Source: Eubacteriaceae bacterium (GTDB taxonomy: Bacteria; Bacillota; Clostridia; Lachnospirales; Lachnospiraceae). From it: a stretch of 61,653 nt of DNA. The stretch lies in NCBI GenBank assembly GCA_902362455.1, contig CABIWJ010000012.1:1-61653 (forward strand), written 5' to 3'. The notes beneath the pieces are model-generated. The model had not been told where the DNA came from. It saw only the letters and a program-made list of their open reading frames with translations, and made no database searches. The translations under genes were made by a program, and so were the position numbers. This document shows positions 47,801 through 55,812 of this stretch, piece by piece (the stretch's first letter is position 1; each line of letters begins with the position of its first letter).

Positions 47801-50800
47801 TGCAATTTATCCGCAATAGTCTGCCATTCACTGCCATTATATCTATATTCTAATGCTGCTGTATAATTTGAATTATTAATATTATTATTTGCATATATGG
47901 TTATATTAACTTTATCATTGCCTATAGCACTATTATCGCCAGGTGATATACTCTCAATTGCCGGATTACTCACATATGTTTTTACTACACTGGTTTTATC
48001 AGAACGATTACCTGCCCTGTCAACTGCTACTACATAATATTCATATACTGTGTCCTGTTTTAAATCACTGTCTCTGTAATTAATATAATTATCATTTTTA
48101 CCAGCCTTCAATTCATCTATTTTCTTACCATTACGATATATCTCGTATCTATCAACTCCAAGATTATCTGTAGATGCATACCAGGACATTGATACTGAAC
48201 TTCCTGTTCTCTTATATATACTGAACCTATAAGGTATGGTAGGCGGCTCATTATCACCCTCTGTCGTAACTGTAAGAAGTGTTCTGTTAGTCGATTTATT
48301 ATCACAGTAATCATATGCACATACCTCATATGTATAATCTGTTCCCGGCATCAGTTCTATATCTTTATATGTTGTGTTATTAATGTCATCAATTAATTCT
48401 CCATCTCTATACAGATAATATCCACATACTTCCATATTATCAGCAGCTTCATCAAATTTTAACGAAATTGTATCCATCGTAATCTCTGTAGCTGCCAAAT
48501 TCTCTACGTCTGATGGGTTTTCTTTGTCATTATAATCTCTTACTATGACACTACATAATCTGTTAATGTCAATGTCTGATTCATAACCTTTCTCTAATGC
48601 TTTAGTAATTACTAAAACATTAAATAACTGGCTGTTTCTGTAATTATTGACAGTTATCTTCTGTCTTAATTTTCCCTCATTATTGTTTCCGCTTAGTATA
48701 GTCTTATGCGTTCCTGTGGCACAAAAGCTCTCAGGCTTGTCACATATGAAATCACCTTTTACTTCCAATGTACCTGCTGACAGTGTTCCTGTACCTGTCT
48801 TTGTTCCTATGTGCAGGTCACCCTTTACTAATACATAACCCTGTTCGTTGTCCATATTGAGTGAACAACTATAAACATTATTTTTATCCTCATATCCACT
48901 ATCTATTATCGTATTTCCATTACAGATTAACTGACCTGACTCTGCATTGATAATATATTTGTTAATTATATTGTCAGTCTCTAAAGAACCATTATTCATA
49001 TTTAAATGCCCCTGGTTCACGAAGCTTTTAGATATAATTTTACCATTATCAACATTTAGTGTGCCTGAATTATCAAATTCATTTTCAGATATAATTTCTC
49101 CATCATTTACATATGTTGTACCTATATTTGTAATGCTGTCAGCCTTTACTGTATATTTGTCCAATTGCACATATCCCATTTCTAACTTGCCTTTAACACA
49201 AAGGTTATGTTCTAACTTTTTAATTACAGAATTATCTTGCTGAATGTCTGCTTCTATTATTTCATTCTTTATGCTGCCTAACCCCTGTACTTTTATTAAT
49301 GGCTGTCCTTTAAGTTTAGCATCCTTTAAATCTATTTCTTTACGAACACAAAATTCATCCTCCAAAGTAATTTCTGTACTGTTTACAATCATTGTATCAA
49401 CTTCAGCTATAGTATTTTTATCATTATTAACTTTTTCACCATTAAATGTCAATATGGCATATATATATGCTTCAATATATTTTGCATATTTATCGTTTTC
49501 TCTGTGTAATATACTTCCATCAAGATTAACATCTATATATGAATGCCAGCATGATTCTAATATAAGATTTCCCCTTATATCAATTTTCGAATTATCCACT
49601 TCATTAGTTTTTGATATATTATTATAAATCGCATTTACTACATAATTACCTTTTACTTCTATTTTTGTATTTTCAACTCTAATATTGTATCCTTGATACA
49701 AGTTTTCTTTTATTTCTACACTTGCATCATTACAGATAATTTCTCTATCTTGATATAAGTTTCCATATACCAATAATGAGCAAGCATTTATTTCTAAATA
49801 TCCACTTACATATACATCTCCATCTATAGCTGTATCATTTGTGATAGTCTCCCCATCATAGATATATCCCACTCTATGCTTACCATTTTGTAAATCTGTA
49901 ATTTTAATTTTACTGCTTATTTTTACTCCATATACAGAATCATTTAATGATTTTACCATACCAAGATTAGTTGCCTCTTTAGTCCTTATTTCCTGAGTAT
50001 CTTCTCCTGACATAATTATATTACATAAATCTGTTGTTATAAATTTACTGTTTATATCCATATTTCCTGTTATATTTAATGTTCCCTTATCAAGACATGA
50101 TAGATTGTCTGATTCATACTTTAAATTTTTACAATTGATAATTGATTTTTCATCTGTAATCTCTATTTGTGAACCATTCTTAATAATCAGTTCTCCTGCT
50201 GTAACTACACCTCCATTATTTATTAATTTTGATTCCTTACCATTATATCTACTAAGGCATAATTTTTCACCTGCACTTAACGAGCCATCTATGGTAAGGC
50301 TCACGCCTGATATCTCTATATTTCTTGCACTTATTTTACTCTTAATCTTAACATTTCCAGATATTATAATATCACCATTTATATCAATATCTCTTTCCAG
50401 TTCAATATTATCTTTTACTATTACTCTGCCCGAAATACTATTATTTTCCATACTGGTGGTATCATATACGCATAAATTATTTATATTTGTATCATTACCA
50501 TATACTTTTCCTGATGCGCCAAAATTGCCCCAGCCATATATATACACACTTTCACATTCACATTCAAGATTAGGTATAATAAATTCAGAGTCTGTATTAA
50601 TTTCCTGTTTTTTAACTCCATTAAGACATAATGTGAGATTACCATCTAATTTAACTTTTTTTCTTTTTTCAATCGTTATATCTCCCTTAACGCTAATCTT
50701 TCCATTAAGTTCTGCTATCTCTGTGAAATAATTTTCTCCAATGTATAAATTTCCTGATATACTTATGTTATCAATATCTTTTTCCATAACAAGACTACCA

Positions 50801-53433
50801 CTGTTAAATCTACACTGGTCTTCTATTATCACATTTCCGTTATTCAGGCAAAATGTTCCATTATTCTGTATTAAATCTCCCTTGATTGTTAAGTACCCAT
50901 TATCTATTTTTGAATCTCCTGCATACTGGCTGAAATCACCATTAATTATTAGTTTTCCATTATTAATATTTACTGTTCCATTGTTATTTACAAAATCTCC
51001 ATTTACAATTATTGTGTGTCCATTAAGGTCAAGTTCTCCACCTATTAACTCCACATTGTCTAACTCTATATCTTCATTTAGTATCCAGCCATATATTATT
51101 TCTGAATTATCCGCATAGATTCTGTTCTTTGTTTTTTCTATATTATTCAGACTGCCACTTACTATATGAACTTTTCCGGTATTGTTATTATTCTTAATTC
51201 TTCCAATACTTCCTGATATATTAAGTATCTGATCTGATTTTCCATTTAATATGACCAGTAGCTCATCATCTGTTCCCAGACTAATCTCTGAATTTATATC
51301 TCCACCTATCTCAAGTGTACCTTTATACATACTACTAGACTGTGTATCTAAAACATTAAACTTACCATTAACTTTAAAATAATCATTTTCATTATTCATA
51401 CAGATAGAAACCGGTTCACTATAATAACTATAATAATCCTCTATCATTTGATAATCCTCTATCATTTGATAATCCCCTTTTACTTCTAATCTTCCGCCAT
51501 TAAAGATTATAGAGCCATCACAATGATAAAATGAACCATTTATTGTCAGCTTATGCCCATTTAGATCAAGATTACTGTCTAGGGCAAAGTCCCCATCTAT
51601 TACCATATCTCTGTCCAATGTTCCTAAATCATAATATTTAATCCCATTATATGATGGTGTTATTTCTTCATAACGTATGTTTTTTATTTTCGCCTCTTCA
51701 TCTATACTGATTCCATCAATTGATGTATTATTTACTATCAGATTTGAAATGTTTCCGGAAATATTCTGTGTTTTCCATCCACTTAGAATTACTTTTGCAT
51801 TATCATATGTATTTATACTATTATATTTTCCCTTAAGTTCAATAGTTCCATCACAAATGTTTTCAGCAAATCCCAGGTCACATCTGCCATATATGCAGAC
51901 ATAGTCCTCCGGATGACTCATCTTAAGCACAATATTATCTGAAGATGCCCATTGTGTATTAAAATATCCATAAATTATTAATTTTCCCTTGTTCATTATA
52001 ATATCCCCGCCGCCGTAATTATACTCATTGACCTCCACATTACCGCCTATTTCAATTATCCCTTCTATTGAAATTGAATTTGCCCTTATATTATTTGCAA
52101 TATATACATTCTTCGTTATATAAATATCTCCATCCGTACTTATTTCGCCATTATTGAATATATTGTTATCTGTATATATATTTATATATCCCTTAACATT
52201 TATCCTGTCATTATCATTGTCCATAATGATATTGCCTTTGCCTACATAGTCACCAATATCTTCTGAATATGATGCATAATTAACATCAACACTACCATCA
52301 ACATTTAATGTACCGCCATTAATTCTAAGGCTTCCATCTGTTACATTGACATTTCCTTTAACATAAAGGGTATGTCCATTAAGATTAACTTCTCCACCAC
52401 TTATATATAAATCAGCCTCTATTACCTCATCTTTGTCAAGTGTCCAATTATGAACATAAACATCTTCTTTCTTATCTATATTACTTCTATCTTCTCTTCT
52501 GATGTTTCCATTAACCTCACATTTTATTGTCTGATTATAATTCTTCAAAAATATCCCCGCATCACTACTATTATAACTAACAAGATTATCTATTATTATA
52601 TCAGAGGTTATTGTCTGAAGCCCATCTCCTCTCAGATTCATTGTTAATGCATCACTAAATTGCACATCTTTTGCAGCAGTAAAATCTCCATACAAATCAA
52701 TTCGTCCGTTTTTAAACTTATATCTTCTATCATCAGTTTCTGAATTGCAGGTAAGATTTCCTCTGACAATCATTTCATCTGACGAATAAATCATTTTACA
52801 ATCAGAGTTATTTTCAAAGGTAACATTTCCACCACATTTTAATTTTCCCTTGTTAAATAATAAATATCCTTCTTCTGCATTGACATTTCCATAAACAGTC
52901 AAAGTATATCCATTAAGGTCAAGATTTCCTTTCATAATATCAAGATTATAGACAGCTATATCCCTATTCATAGTATAATCTTTATCAATACTTAAATCTC
53001 CGGGCATATCAATACTAACATCCTGACTTGTACCATATACACCATTCTCATCTAAATAAACAATTACTTTATATGTATAATGTCCATCAGATTCAGTATT
53101 ATAGTCAGAATATTCTATATCATTTGTACTGGCAATTATTTTGTTATCTCTGAATATCAGATATGTATAATTCTTTTTATCATTCTGATTATTTCCGTTA
53201 ATGTCATTCCATTTTAAACAAACTTCGCCTTTGTCACCTATCTTACTCTCAAGTGTTATAATGTTTTCAAATGTTTTTACATTTTCCGGTTGTTCTGCTT
53301 CATTAACCACTTCATCCGCATATGTCTTTGAATTATTTTTATTAAAAATTCCTGTATCTACCCATTCACTTACAGGCAGCATAACTATTACCAATACTAT
53401 TGCTACAATTCTTTTTAATGTCTCTCTTTTCAT
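38887..53433 (-). CDS. Giant secreted Rhs/YD-repeat toxin with ADP-ribosyltransferase tip
   Basis: This 4,848-residue protein has a signal peptide (IVAIVLVIVMLPVS) and an Fn3-like domain. A shaft of about 1,500 residues of short repeats (LDLNGHTLTVYGNVN, GTLNVDGSVDV and variants) probably folds as a beta-solenoid. About ten Fn3/Ig-like modules follow (about 1640-2630), then a PKD domain and a carboxypeptidase-regulatory-like module to about 2775. A DUF6531-like start (GDPVDLSTGAFT, about 3170) opens dozens of YD repeats (about 3310-4500), ending in the core YYMRARYYNVNIKRFINQD. A pre-toxin segment precedes the tip. From about 4735 the tip (TLYHYTNEKGMNGI, CFYGEGQYLSDI) matches the HYD1-type ADP-ribosyltransferase family. 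It resembles WapA-like contact toxins of Firmicutes. No sortase motif was seen. Confidence 0.93.
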   Translation of the reverse strand: MKRETLKRIVAIVLVIVMLPVSEWVDTGIFNKNNSKTYADEVVNEAEQPENVKTFENIITLESKIGDKGEVCLKWNDINGNNQNDKKNYTYLIFRDNKIIASTNDIEYSDYNTESDGHYTYKVIVYLDENGVYGTSQDVSIDMPGDLSIDKDYTMNRDIAVYNLDIMKGNLDLNGYTLTVYGNVNAEEGYLLFNKGKLKCGGNVTFENNSDCKMIYSSDEMIVRGNLTCNSETDDRRYKFKNGRIDLYGDFTAAKDVQFSDALTMNLRGDGLQTITSDIIIDNLVSYNSSDAGIFLKNYNQTIKCEVNGNIRREDRSNIDKKEDVYVHNWTLDKDEVIEADLYISGGEVNLNGHTLYVKGNVNVTDGSLRINGGTLNVDGSVDVNYASYSEDIGDYVGKGNIIMDNDNDRINVKGYINIYTDNNIFNNGEISTDGDIYITKNVYIANNIRANSISIEGIIEIGGNVEVNEYNYGGGDIIMNKGKLIIYGYFNTQWASSDNIVLKMSHPEDYVCIYGRCDLGFAENICDGTIELKGKYNSINTYDNAKVILSGWKTQNISGNISNLIVNNTSIDGISIDEEAKIKNIRYEEITPSYNGIKYYDLGTLDRDMVIDGDFALDSNLDLNGHKLTINGSFYHCDGSIIFNGGRLEVKGDYQMIEDYQMIEDYYSYYSEPVSICMNNENDYFKVNGKFNVLDTQSSSMYKGTLEIGGDINSEISLGTDDELLVILNGKSDQILNISGSIGRIKNNNNTGKVHIVSGSLNNIEKTKNRIYADNSEIIYGWILNEDIELDNVELIGGELDLNGHTIIVNGDFVNNNGTVNINNGKLIINGDFSQYAGDSKIDNGYLTIKGDLIQNNGTFCLNNGNVIIEDQCRFNSGSLVMEKDIDNISISGNLYIGENYFTEIAELNGKISVKGDITIEKRKKVKLDGNLTLCLNGVKKQEINTDSEFIIPNLECECESVYIYGWGNFGASGKVYGNDTNINNLCVYDTTSMENNSISGRVIVKDNIELERDIDINGDIIISGNVKIKSKISARNIEISGVSLTIDGSLSAGEKLCLSRYNGKESKLINNGGVVTAGELIIKNGSQIEITDEKSIINCKNLKYESDNLSCLDKGTLNITGNMDINSKFITTDLCNIIMSGEDTQEIRTKEATNLGMVKSLNDSVYGVKISSKIKITDLQNGKHRVGYIYDGETITNDTAIDGDVYVSGYLEINACSLLVYGNLYQDREIICNDASVEIKENLYQGYNIRVENTKIEVKGNYVVNAIYNNISKTNEVDNSKIDIRGNLILESCWHSYIDVNLDGSILHRENDKYAKYIEAYIYAILTFNGEKVNNDKNTIAEVDTMIVNSTEITLEDEFCVRKEIDLKDAKLKGQPLIKVQGLGSIKNEIIEADIQQDNSVIKKLEHNLCVKGKLEMGYVQLDKYTVKADSITNIGTTYVNDGEIISENEFDNSGTLNVDNGKIISKSFVNQGHLNMNNGSLETDNIINKYIINAESGQLICNGNTIIDSGYEDKNNVYSCSLNMDNEQGYVLVKGDLHIGTKTGTGTLSAGTLEVKGDFICDKPESFCATGTHKTILSGNNNEGKLRQKITVNNYRNSQLFNVLVITKALEKGYESDIDINRLCSVIVRDYNDKENPSDVENLAATEITMDTISLKFDEAADNMEVCGYYLYRDGELIDDINNTTYKDIELMPGTDYTYEVCAYDYCDNKSTNRTLLTVTTEGDNEPPTIPYRFSIYKRTGSSVSMSWYASTDNLGVDRYEIYRNGKKIDELKAGKNDNYINYRDSDLKQDTVYEYYVVAVDRAGNRSDKTSVVKTYVSNPAIESISPGDNSAIGNDKVNITIYANNNINNSNYTAALEYRYNGSEWQTIADKLHFSRESYGRLYASYNWDISNINDGGEYEIKITVYDEDGNSSTKSVTYIIDKSAPEKPQNLTVKSEDGVNILHFTPSVSADCEGYVVYRKTEDNNVFKQYVKIPGKFETGYSDKNVEEGKIYEYAISAYDKYNNESSITESVTIQTTRDNIPPVIKGITPDDKEIAGVKEISVTAADNVKVKQITLYYNREDDNKTTKIGTSECVDGVAAFNFDTTKLEDGVYILSAVAMDIAGNESTELYTRRYTTDNTGIEKIELDKHTIKATSVQLRWKDVKADDLAYFAVEKLVNPDTDEFVRIGTVKDVLGYNVNNLIPEETYTFRVVGYDRLGNRGIPSDEITVTTISDEISPSINSILPIQSRYRDTIELSMSVSDNDGVKNGVFAYSVDGINYVKLASIETKEKLCNETIEYVWNTADIPEGEVYVRFQAYDLSGNKNALLEGGNEVIVKYIIDRTAPDRPENTKAYGEKGYVNISWDGQEGDTVCYVVSRADGEDGAFYNISDKCTNTDYYDNNVIPGHTYRYRVAATDIAGNTGEYGEIVSATVDEDTEAPVIKGISPKTDSVIGLNGNINIVAIDNSAIQEVVVECKKEADDAGLFNKIYTKTYLEENERSVYVQFSPKEVGLTEGKYDFRVSATDKFGNYSEYTEVSYTIDTTPPDTPVIECTPGGYKIEVAITGEQSEDFKEYKIYKADVSGGGYSCIATTSARKYIDKTAVPGRIYCYKVLAYDIYGNYSESEVVTSYATDEDTEAPAAIITENICTLTGFEISLDGGASTDNVRITDYTWSMGNGDVLKGVMPVYTYNKEGVYKVKLTVKDAAGNTSSAETTVKVLNNENSGTATVNVTDKNGIPLPYVDIYLKSPDGSIDTMRADAKGEIKIAGAEGVYEIAAYYDKYLPADTTVVIDRYEKKIINLQLEEGNIVVGNLDVKRMTLQEIIDAGVDVSDPDNINSFAFTITVKLAKSPIPRQIQYIGGGISETPGNALDFHGEWKEPESTSSGTHTPAKEPVPEAKLLEKDQPIIAIVSTSNKVSWLKDMYSVDLNILNAAETKYVIKESKAELKLPDGVSLAVTKDKQSLTYDMGNIMGQQQKTATWVVKGDKSGSYKLEADFTGKLSPFNRNIYAHFETEKEFEVTKGEGIVVSIYPEKDAYIDENYYIQFEIKNTSGKDLYNFHTSMPPYHYETSRSDTLVIDKDKNETVHRGSSNIISAPSGYTSATVLKGGDTFRIPVLYSGQAVNGTYFTKFGGSGDKDKEYYTLIESLVEAFGDIEGVTIEVHPIDSHISKTIVEQVEVKNYFGDPVDLSTGAFTDSMTPMSVNAASELAFNLEYNSGLSTLKGENGYGFYNNLETSIEDKNNVISLNLTSGITGAFINKEMADGTYYGKVVDDEIFLEENSNVGEYIPISELTKEYKLFKEADGTYKVITPTKEIYLYDESGRNTQITDSNGRNRYITYGNTQKIITEEASGKRIIINYNSEGLITSVADDNGRKSTFTYQDGKLMTYTNVMGETTTFTYDAENRIISETDCENVTYVKNIYDEKGRVIEQSDADESKQSLKMTYENDGENTIVKAYDSLGNVGEVVLDSNGRTIKNVNTNGNVTEMGYDENGNQIFEKDALDGTVINEYDSHNRKISVRDQSGNKLKFTYDDNGNVTSTTDANGNTATYEYNDRNLLIKTTDYAGCVTTYEYNDYAQVLRKTIEGIGSTTYEYAEGMLVKTTDYNGNAKTYTYDGTGCVVSETDALGGTTVYTHDALLRTLTKTNAIGGTKSYTYDKYGNVLTETNEAGQTTTYEYDIIGNKTADITPDGRKIRYEYDSNGRNTKIIKPDGTELSYTYDAEGNMLSETDESGNVITYEYDALNQKISETNAAGDKIKYAYYPNGKLYAEIYPDNSRTLYTYDSTWKLIRKTDSQNNSETYRYDEMGRIIETRDALGNSEKCEYGINGRLLSTTDKNGNTTSYKYDANGNCIEKTLPDGTIMTNTYDALSRLISVSTETKANGKITISYEYDALSRLTKTINEAGNAKTYSYDRLGNLISETDEEGHTTRYEYDINNNLIKTIDAAGHENTYEYNNTNNLIKENKYTNTEDSVTTSYNYDKTGRLTEVTDPLDGITKTSYDNIGNVTTVTDANGGTTTYTYDKMCRPVSETNAIGVTKTNEYNATGLLTESTNGRNQKTKYTYDAIGRITSKEDETGRITYEYDKNGNVLRETEERKQENTGKIKGMSAANAKSIKVITRTYDSRNRVTSCTDANGKTIRYGYDELGNILTIAYPGGETIRYTYYAGGQIATVTDSKGRVTYYKYDKTGNLTDTERPNGTKEHCEYNELGLLISKKDIKTATGEVINEYHYKYDVRGNIVGVVDVTADTSAKTTDATLDESTVDIKNESETTNGLTEDNNYTLPVPDTANKTALKLAAESNSIVTSDGETVTTSLEMEYDSANRLISYNNKKIKYDKDGNMLYGPVNGEMCNLTYDSRNRLISAGNVTYDYDAENTRTSVTTTDKKITYVTDVAGEMSQVLESYEKTNDGKKIHTVYVYGNGLIYSYNDNEADSTTSDNKVQDLSSDKSSDKDTDGTTYYHYNNIGSTTKLTDNNGNVIQSYEYGAYGEVLSGDTKITPFLYNGQLGVMTDDNGLYYMRARYYNVNIKRFINQDVVHGSINVSQSLNRYSYVQGNPIKLTDPFGLSPLDRLNWKNLGHAILNGLGLIPVIGEAFDIANAIWYAHDGEYGMAVLSMMSALPMIGNIASGIMTAAKITTAAKIVSTACKVVSNAATFTQAAIGGVNNAKAIVKNMINGKLFSEDTAKNLVSFGINAFTAATSGKNLLSSSKELKKVVGDSVGSKWGKKAKKEPLLECNLQFFADKSGSPSNTLYHYTNEKGMNGIVESKKLNPSLKANNPNDCFYGEGQYLSDIVPGTKSPAQLSRSFIHNPFQGAKYAYYVEIDVTDLDVVYGIDNVFVILNQEPLDLMDRIVSYGKVGD

Positions 53434-53489
53434 AACTTTTCTCCTACTTATTTTTACAACATATATAAATTTTTATTGCCTATTTTATA

Positions 53490-54356
53490 TCATGATACTC
53501 TCATAAGCTTTATAAACATTATTATTTTGTATATATACTCATTCATCTTCATCGCTCTGCTATTCACGTTATCTGAAATTTTTTCAAATAACTTCCTTGC
53601 CGTCATATATGGCGTACTTGTTGCGTTATTATTTACACTGAAGCGATTTGTATTATTTGTTTTACTATCTCTATATGTTTTATTAAGTGTGGTATCATTA
53701 CCTGTATTCTTTACAACCTTACTGTCTGTTTCACCATTAACAGAATTTTTGCTCTTATTATTTTCATTATTCTCATCGTACTGTTTTATAATACTCAAAA
53801 CACTATTAAATGGCTGATTTAACACATTGTCATTTCTTGCCTGTGTCCGCTTTGTCTTCTCTATTACCTGTTCTATTCTATTTTCAGCATTGTTCTGCTG
53901 TTTCTTATCCTCATACTTTTTAGTTGTTTCCGACTCTTTCTTTGTTGTTTCCTGGTTCTTCTTTGTTGTCTCTGACTCTTTCTTTGTTGTCTCCTGGTTC
54001 TTCTTTGTTGTCTCTGACTCTTTCTTTGTTGTCTCCGGATTCTTCTTTGTTGTCTCCGACTCTTTCTTTGTTGTCTCTGACTCTTTCTTTGTTGTCTCTG
54101 ACTCTTTCTTTGTTGTCTCTGACTCTTTCTTTGTTGTCTCCTGCTCTTTTTTTGTTGTCTCTTTGTTATACACCTTTACACTAATTAAATTACCATTCTT
54201 ATCATACTTATATTCTGTATAACTTCCATCATCATGTACAACTTTTACTAATCTGTTTAATTTGTCATACTCATAAGTTTCTGCTGATACACATATCCTT
54301 GCAGACACAACAATAATAATTATGACAAAAATCATAATTAATTTCTTATTTTTCAT
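53490..54356 (-). CDS. Secreted mini-YD protein with ETTKKES tandem repeats
   Basis: This 288-residue protein starts with a signal peptide (LIMIFVIIIIVVSARICVSA). Two YD-type motifs follow (TYEYDKLNRLVKVVHDDGSY and TEYKYDKNGNLISVKVY), closely like the Rhs shell. Twelve 7-residue repeats (ETTKKES and variants) span residues 66-149, then an Asn-rich region (NNENNKSKNS) and a hydrophobic-basic C-terminus (YKIIMFIKLMRVS). It is the first gene of the Rhs transcript, 56 bases before the giant gene. It may be a remnant of an Rhs N-terminus or a wall-spanning helper. No function is known. Confidence 0.85.
   Translation of the reverse strand: MKNKKLIMIFVIIIIVVSARICVSAETYEYDKLNRLVKVVHDDGSYTEYKYDKNGNLISVKVYNKETTKKEQETTKKESETTKKESETTKKESETTKKESETTKKNPETTKKESETTKKNQETTKKESETTKKNQETTKKESETTKKYEDKKQQNNAENRIEQVIEKTKRTQARNDNVLNQPFNSVLSIIKQYDENNENNKSKNSVNGETDSKVVKNTGNDTTLNKTYRDSKTNNTNRFSVNNNATSTPYMTARKLFEKISDNVNSRAMKMNEYIYKIIMFIKLMRVS
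53910..54161 (-). repeat. Twelve-copy 21-bp tandem repeat in the mini-YD gene
   Basis: The repeat unit is 21 bases long and encodes ETTKKES or ETTKKNQ-type heptads. Central copies (about 54040-54140) are identical. The reading frame is kept, so slippage would change repeat number by whole heptads. The plus-strand mirror frames are shadows. Confidence 0.9.
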
Positions 54357-54427
54357 AACTAATCCTCATTTCCGGGTGTCTACCCACTCTCTCCAATGTC
54401 TCCTACTTTTCGACATTATTTCCTTGT

Positions 54428-54456
54428 ATATTACCATTTGTCCTTTTTTATGTCAA
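54428..54456 (-). promoter_or_regulatory. Promoter of the mini-YD/Rhs transcript
   Basis: On the minus strand TTGACA (54451-54456) and TAATAT (54428-54433) are 17 bases apart, a near-consensus pair. The start codon lies about 70 bases downstream behind GAGGA. The strength of the elements suggests steady expression of the Rhs genes. Confidence 0.75.
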
Positions 54457-54497
54457 ATAAATTTTAACGGCAAAGCTCTTCTTTCGAACCTTGCCGT
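54455..54497 (-). terminator. Terminator ahead of the Rhs promoter
   Basis: ACGGCAA (54467-54473) and TTGCCGT (54491-54497) form a stem. On the minus strand it is followed by TAAAATTTATTT. It should stop transcripts from mntP just before the Rhs promoter. Confidence 0.65.
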
Positions 54498-54588
54498 CAA
54501 CATTTTTTATATATTTAGTTAAAACAATTACAATTGCAAATGCCTGAAATACTACGACTCATACAAAATTTCAGACACTTTTCTCCAC

Positions 54589-54727
54589 TTAACTTCCTGA
54601 ACTCTCATAATTTCTAAGCCCTCTGCTCCATATAAATGTGCCTACTGCAAATACGGCTGTTGCCGCAAGAATTATCGCAGCACTTTGTACTTTTTATTCA
54701 TCTCTTTAATGGCCTCTCTAATCTTTT
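54589..54727 (-). pseudogene. Broken small membrane-protein gene
   Basis: One frame reads EKIREAIKEMNKKYK. After a one-base shift at an AAAAAG run, the next gives SAAIILAATAVFAVGTFIWS and ends RGLRNYESSGS. Together they form a helix-membrane-tail peptide. The frames do not join and the start is unclear, so I call it decayed. The rest of 54498-54818 holds nothing recognised. Confidence 0.35.
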
Positions 54728-54818
54728 CTCATACTAACACGTCAAAAACTCATTATCAAATATAAAATCACGTAAGTCCTTACTTTTTTGTAAAATATTT
54801 ATAAGCTAAATCTATGCC

Positions 54819-55382
54819 TTAGAAAATACCTAAATGCTCTAAAAGAATTTTTATACCCAGCAAAATAAGTATTATGCCACCAGCTATCTCTGCTTTAGCT
54901 TTGTATTTTGTACCAAATATATTTCCAATGCCTACACCTACTGCCGATAATATAAATGTAGTAATTCCAATAAATGTAACTGCATGAACTAAATTCACTG
55001 ACAGAAATGCAAATGTTATACCAACTGCTAATGCATCAATACTTGTAGCTATAGCAAGCATAAACATTGTCTTAACGTCCAGATTAGCCTTAACTTCTTC
55101 CTCGTCATCTTTTGAACAGGCCTCTTTAATCATATTGGCACCTATTATCCCTAGAAGAACAAAAGCTATCCAGTGATCAATCGCTGTTATCTGGTTCTTA
55201 AACTGTACACCCAGAAAATATCCGATTGTTGGCATTAATGCCTGAAATCCTCCAAACCACAAGCCTACAATCGCCATATTTTTAAACTCTAGTTTCTTCA
55301 TTGCAAGTCCCTTACAGACTGACACAGCAAATGCATCCATTGATAATCCTATAGCTAAAATCAAAAGTTCAAGTATTCCCAT
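54819..55382 (-). CDS. mntP: Manganese efflux protein MntP
   Basis: MntP pumps Mn2+ out of the cell. The 187-residue protein has six helices. Both family motifs carry the conserved Asp residues: [18 protein letters not shown] in helix 1 and [15 protein letters not shown] in helix 4. A short acidic loop ([12 protein letters not shown]) lies between the halves. The start follows GGAGGAAG. A yybP-ykoY-type manganese riboswitch lies in its leader, matching known regulation of this family. Confidence 0.95.
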   Translation of the reverse strand: MGILELLILAIGLSMDAFAVSVCKGLAMKKLEFKNMAIVGLWFGGFQALMPTIGYFLGVQFKNQITAIDHWIAFVLLGIIGANMIKEACSKDDEEEVKANLDVKTMFMLAIATSIDALAVGITFAFLSVNLVHAVTFIGITTFILSAVGVGIGNIFGTKYKAKAEIAGGIILILLGIKILLEHLGIF

Positions 55383-55587
55383 TTTCTTCCTCCGTATCTC
55401 TTCTTTGCTTAGTCTGATTACGGTATAAACTCATATAATGTCTGCCTATATTTATAAGCATAATGTACCTTTTACACCTTAATCTTAATTCCAGAGTTTC
55501 TTAATAGTGTTTTTTTATCATTTAATGTTCAAAAAACAAAGTGGACAAGTCCACCTTAATTTCTCTGTTAAAATTCTTTATCAAATA

Positions 55588-55745
55588 ATAAAAGACTCGA
55601 AGAATCTACAATAGCTAATCATTCTCTGTTAAACGATTAAGATACCACAGATTCCACGAGTCTCGTTATTTAAGATAATACCAGATTTTCATCATTATGT
55701 TGATATTATCACAACTATTGTTGCTAACTACTCCCTCAGTGGGAA
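55588..55745 (-). promoter_or_regulatory. yybP-ykoY-like manganese riboswitch upstream of mntP
   Basis: On the minus strand the element opens CTGAGGGAGTAG (near 55738), followed by a stem with TAGCAACAATAGTTG, and closes with AACGAGACTCGTGG (about 55665). The closing strand pairs with AGACTCGAAGAATCT (55593-55607) to make a terminator hairpin followed by TTTTATTATTTG. The layout parallels the leader at 27424-27575 and precedes the classic target gene mntP. Confidence 0.8.
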
Positions 55746-55774
55746 TATATAAATGAATTTTAACACAGGGCATT

Positions 55775-55803
55775 ATTCTACTATAATTGTCTGTAAATGT
55801 AAA
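55775..55803 (-). promoter_or_regulatory. Promoter of mntP
   Basis: On the minus strand TTTACA (55798-55803) and TAGAAT (55775-55780) are 17 bases apart, about 30 bases before the riboswitch 5' motif. It begins only 10 bases after the CotH stop codon. Confidence 0.65.
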
Positions 55804-55812
55804 GGTCTATTT

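Noticed and set aside
53910..54161. Possible CRISPR array
   Set aside because: The 21-bp units are contiguous with no spacers and encode in-frame heptads.
53827..54222. Plus-strand frame with repeated FFVVSDS-like units
   Set aside because: It is the antisense of the 21-bp tandem repeat in the mini-YD gene; repeat DNA stays open in several frames.
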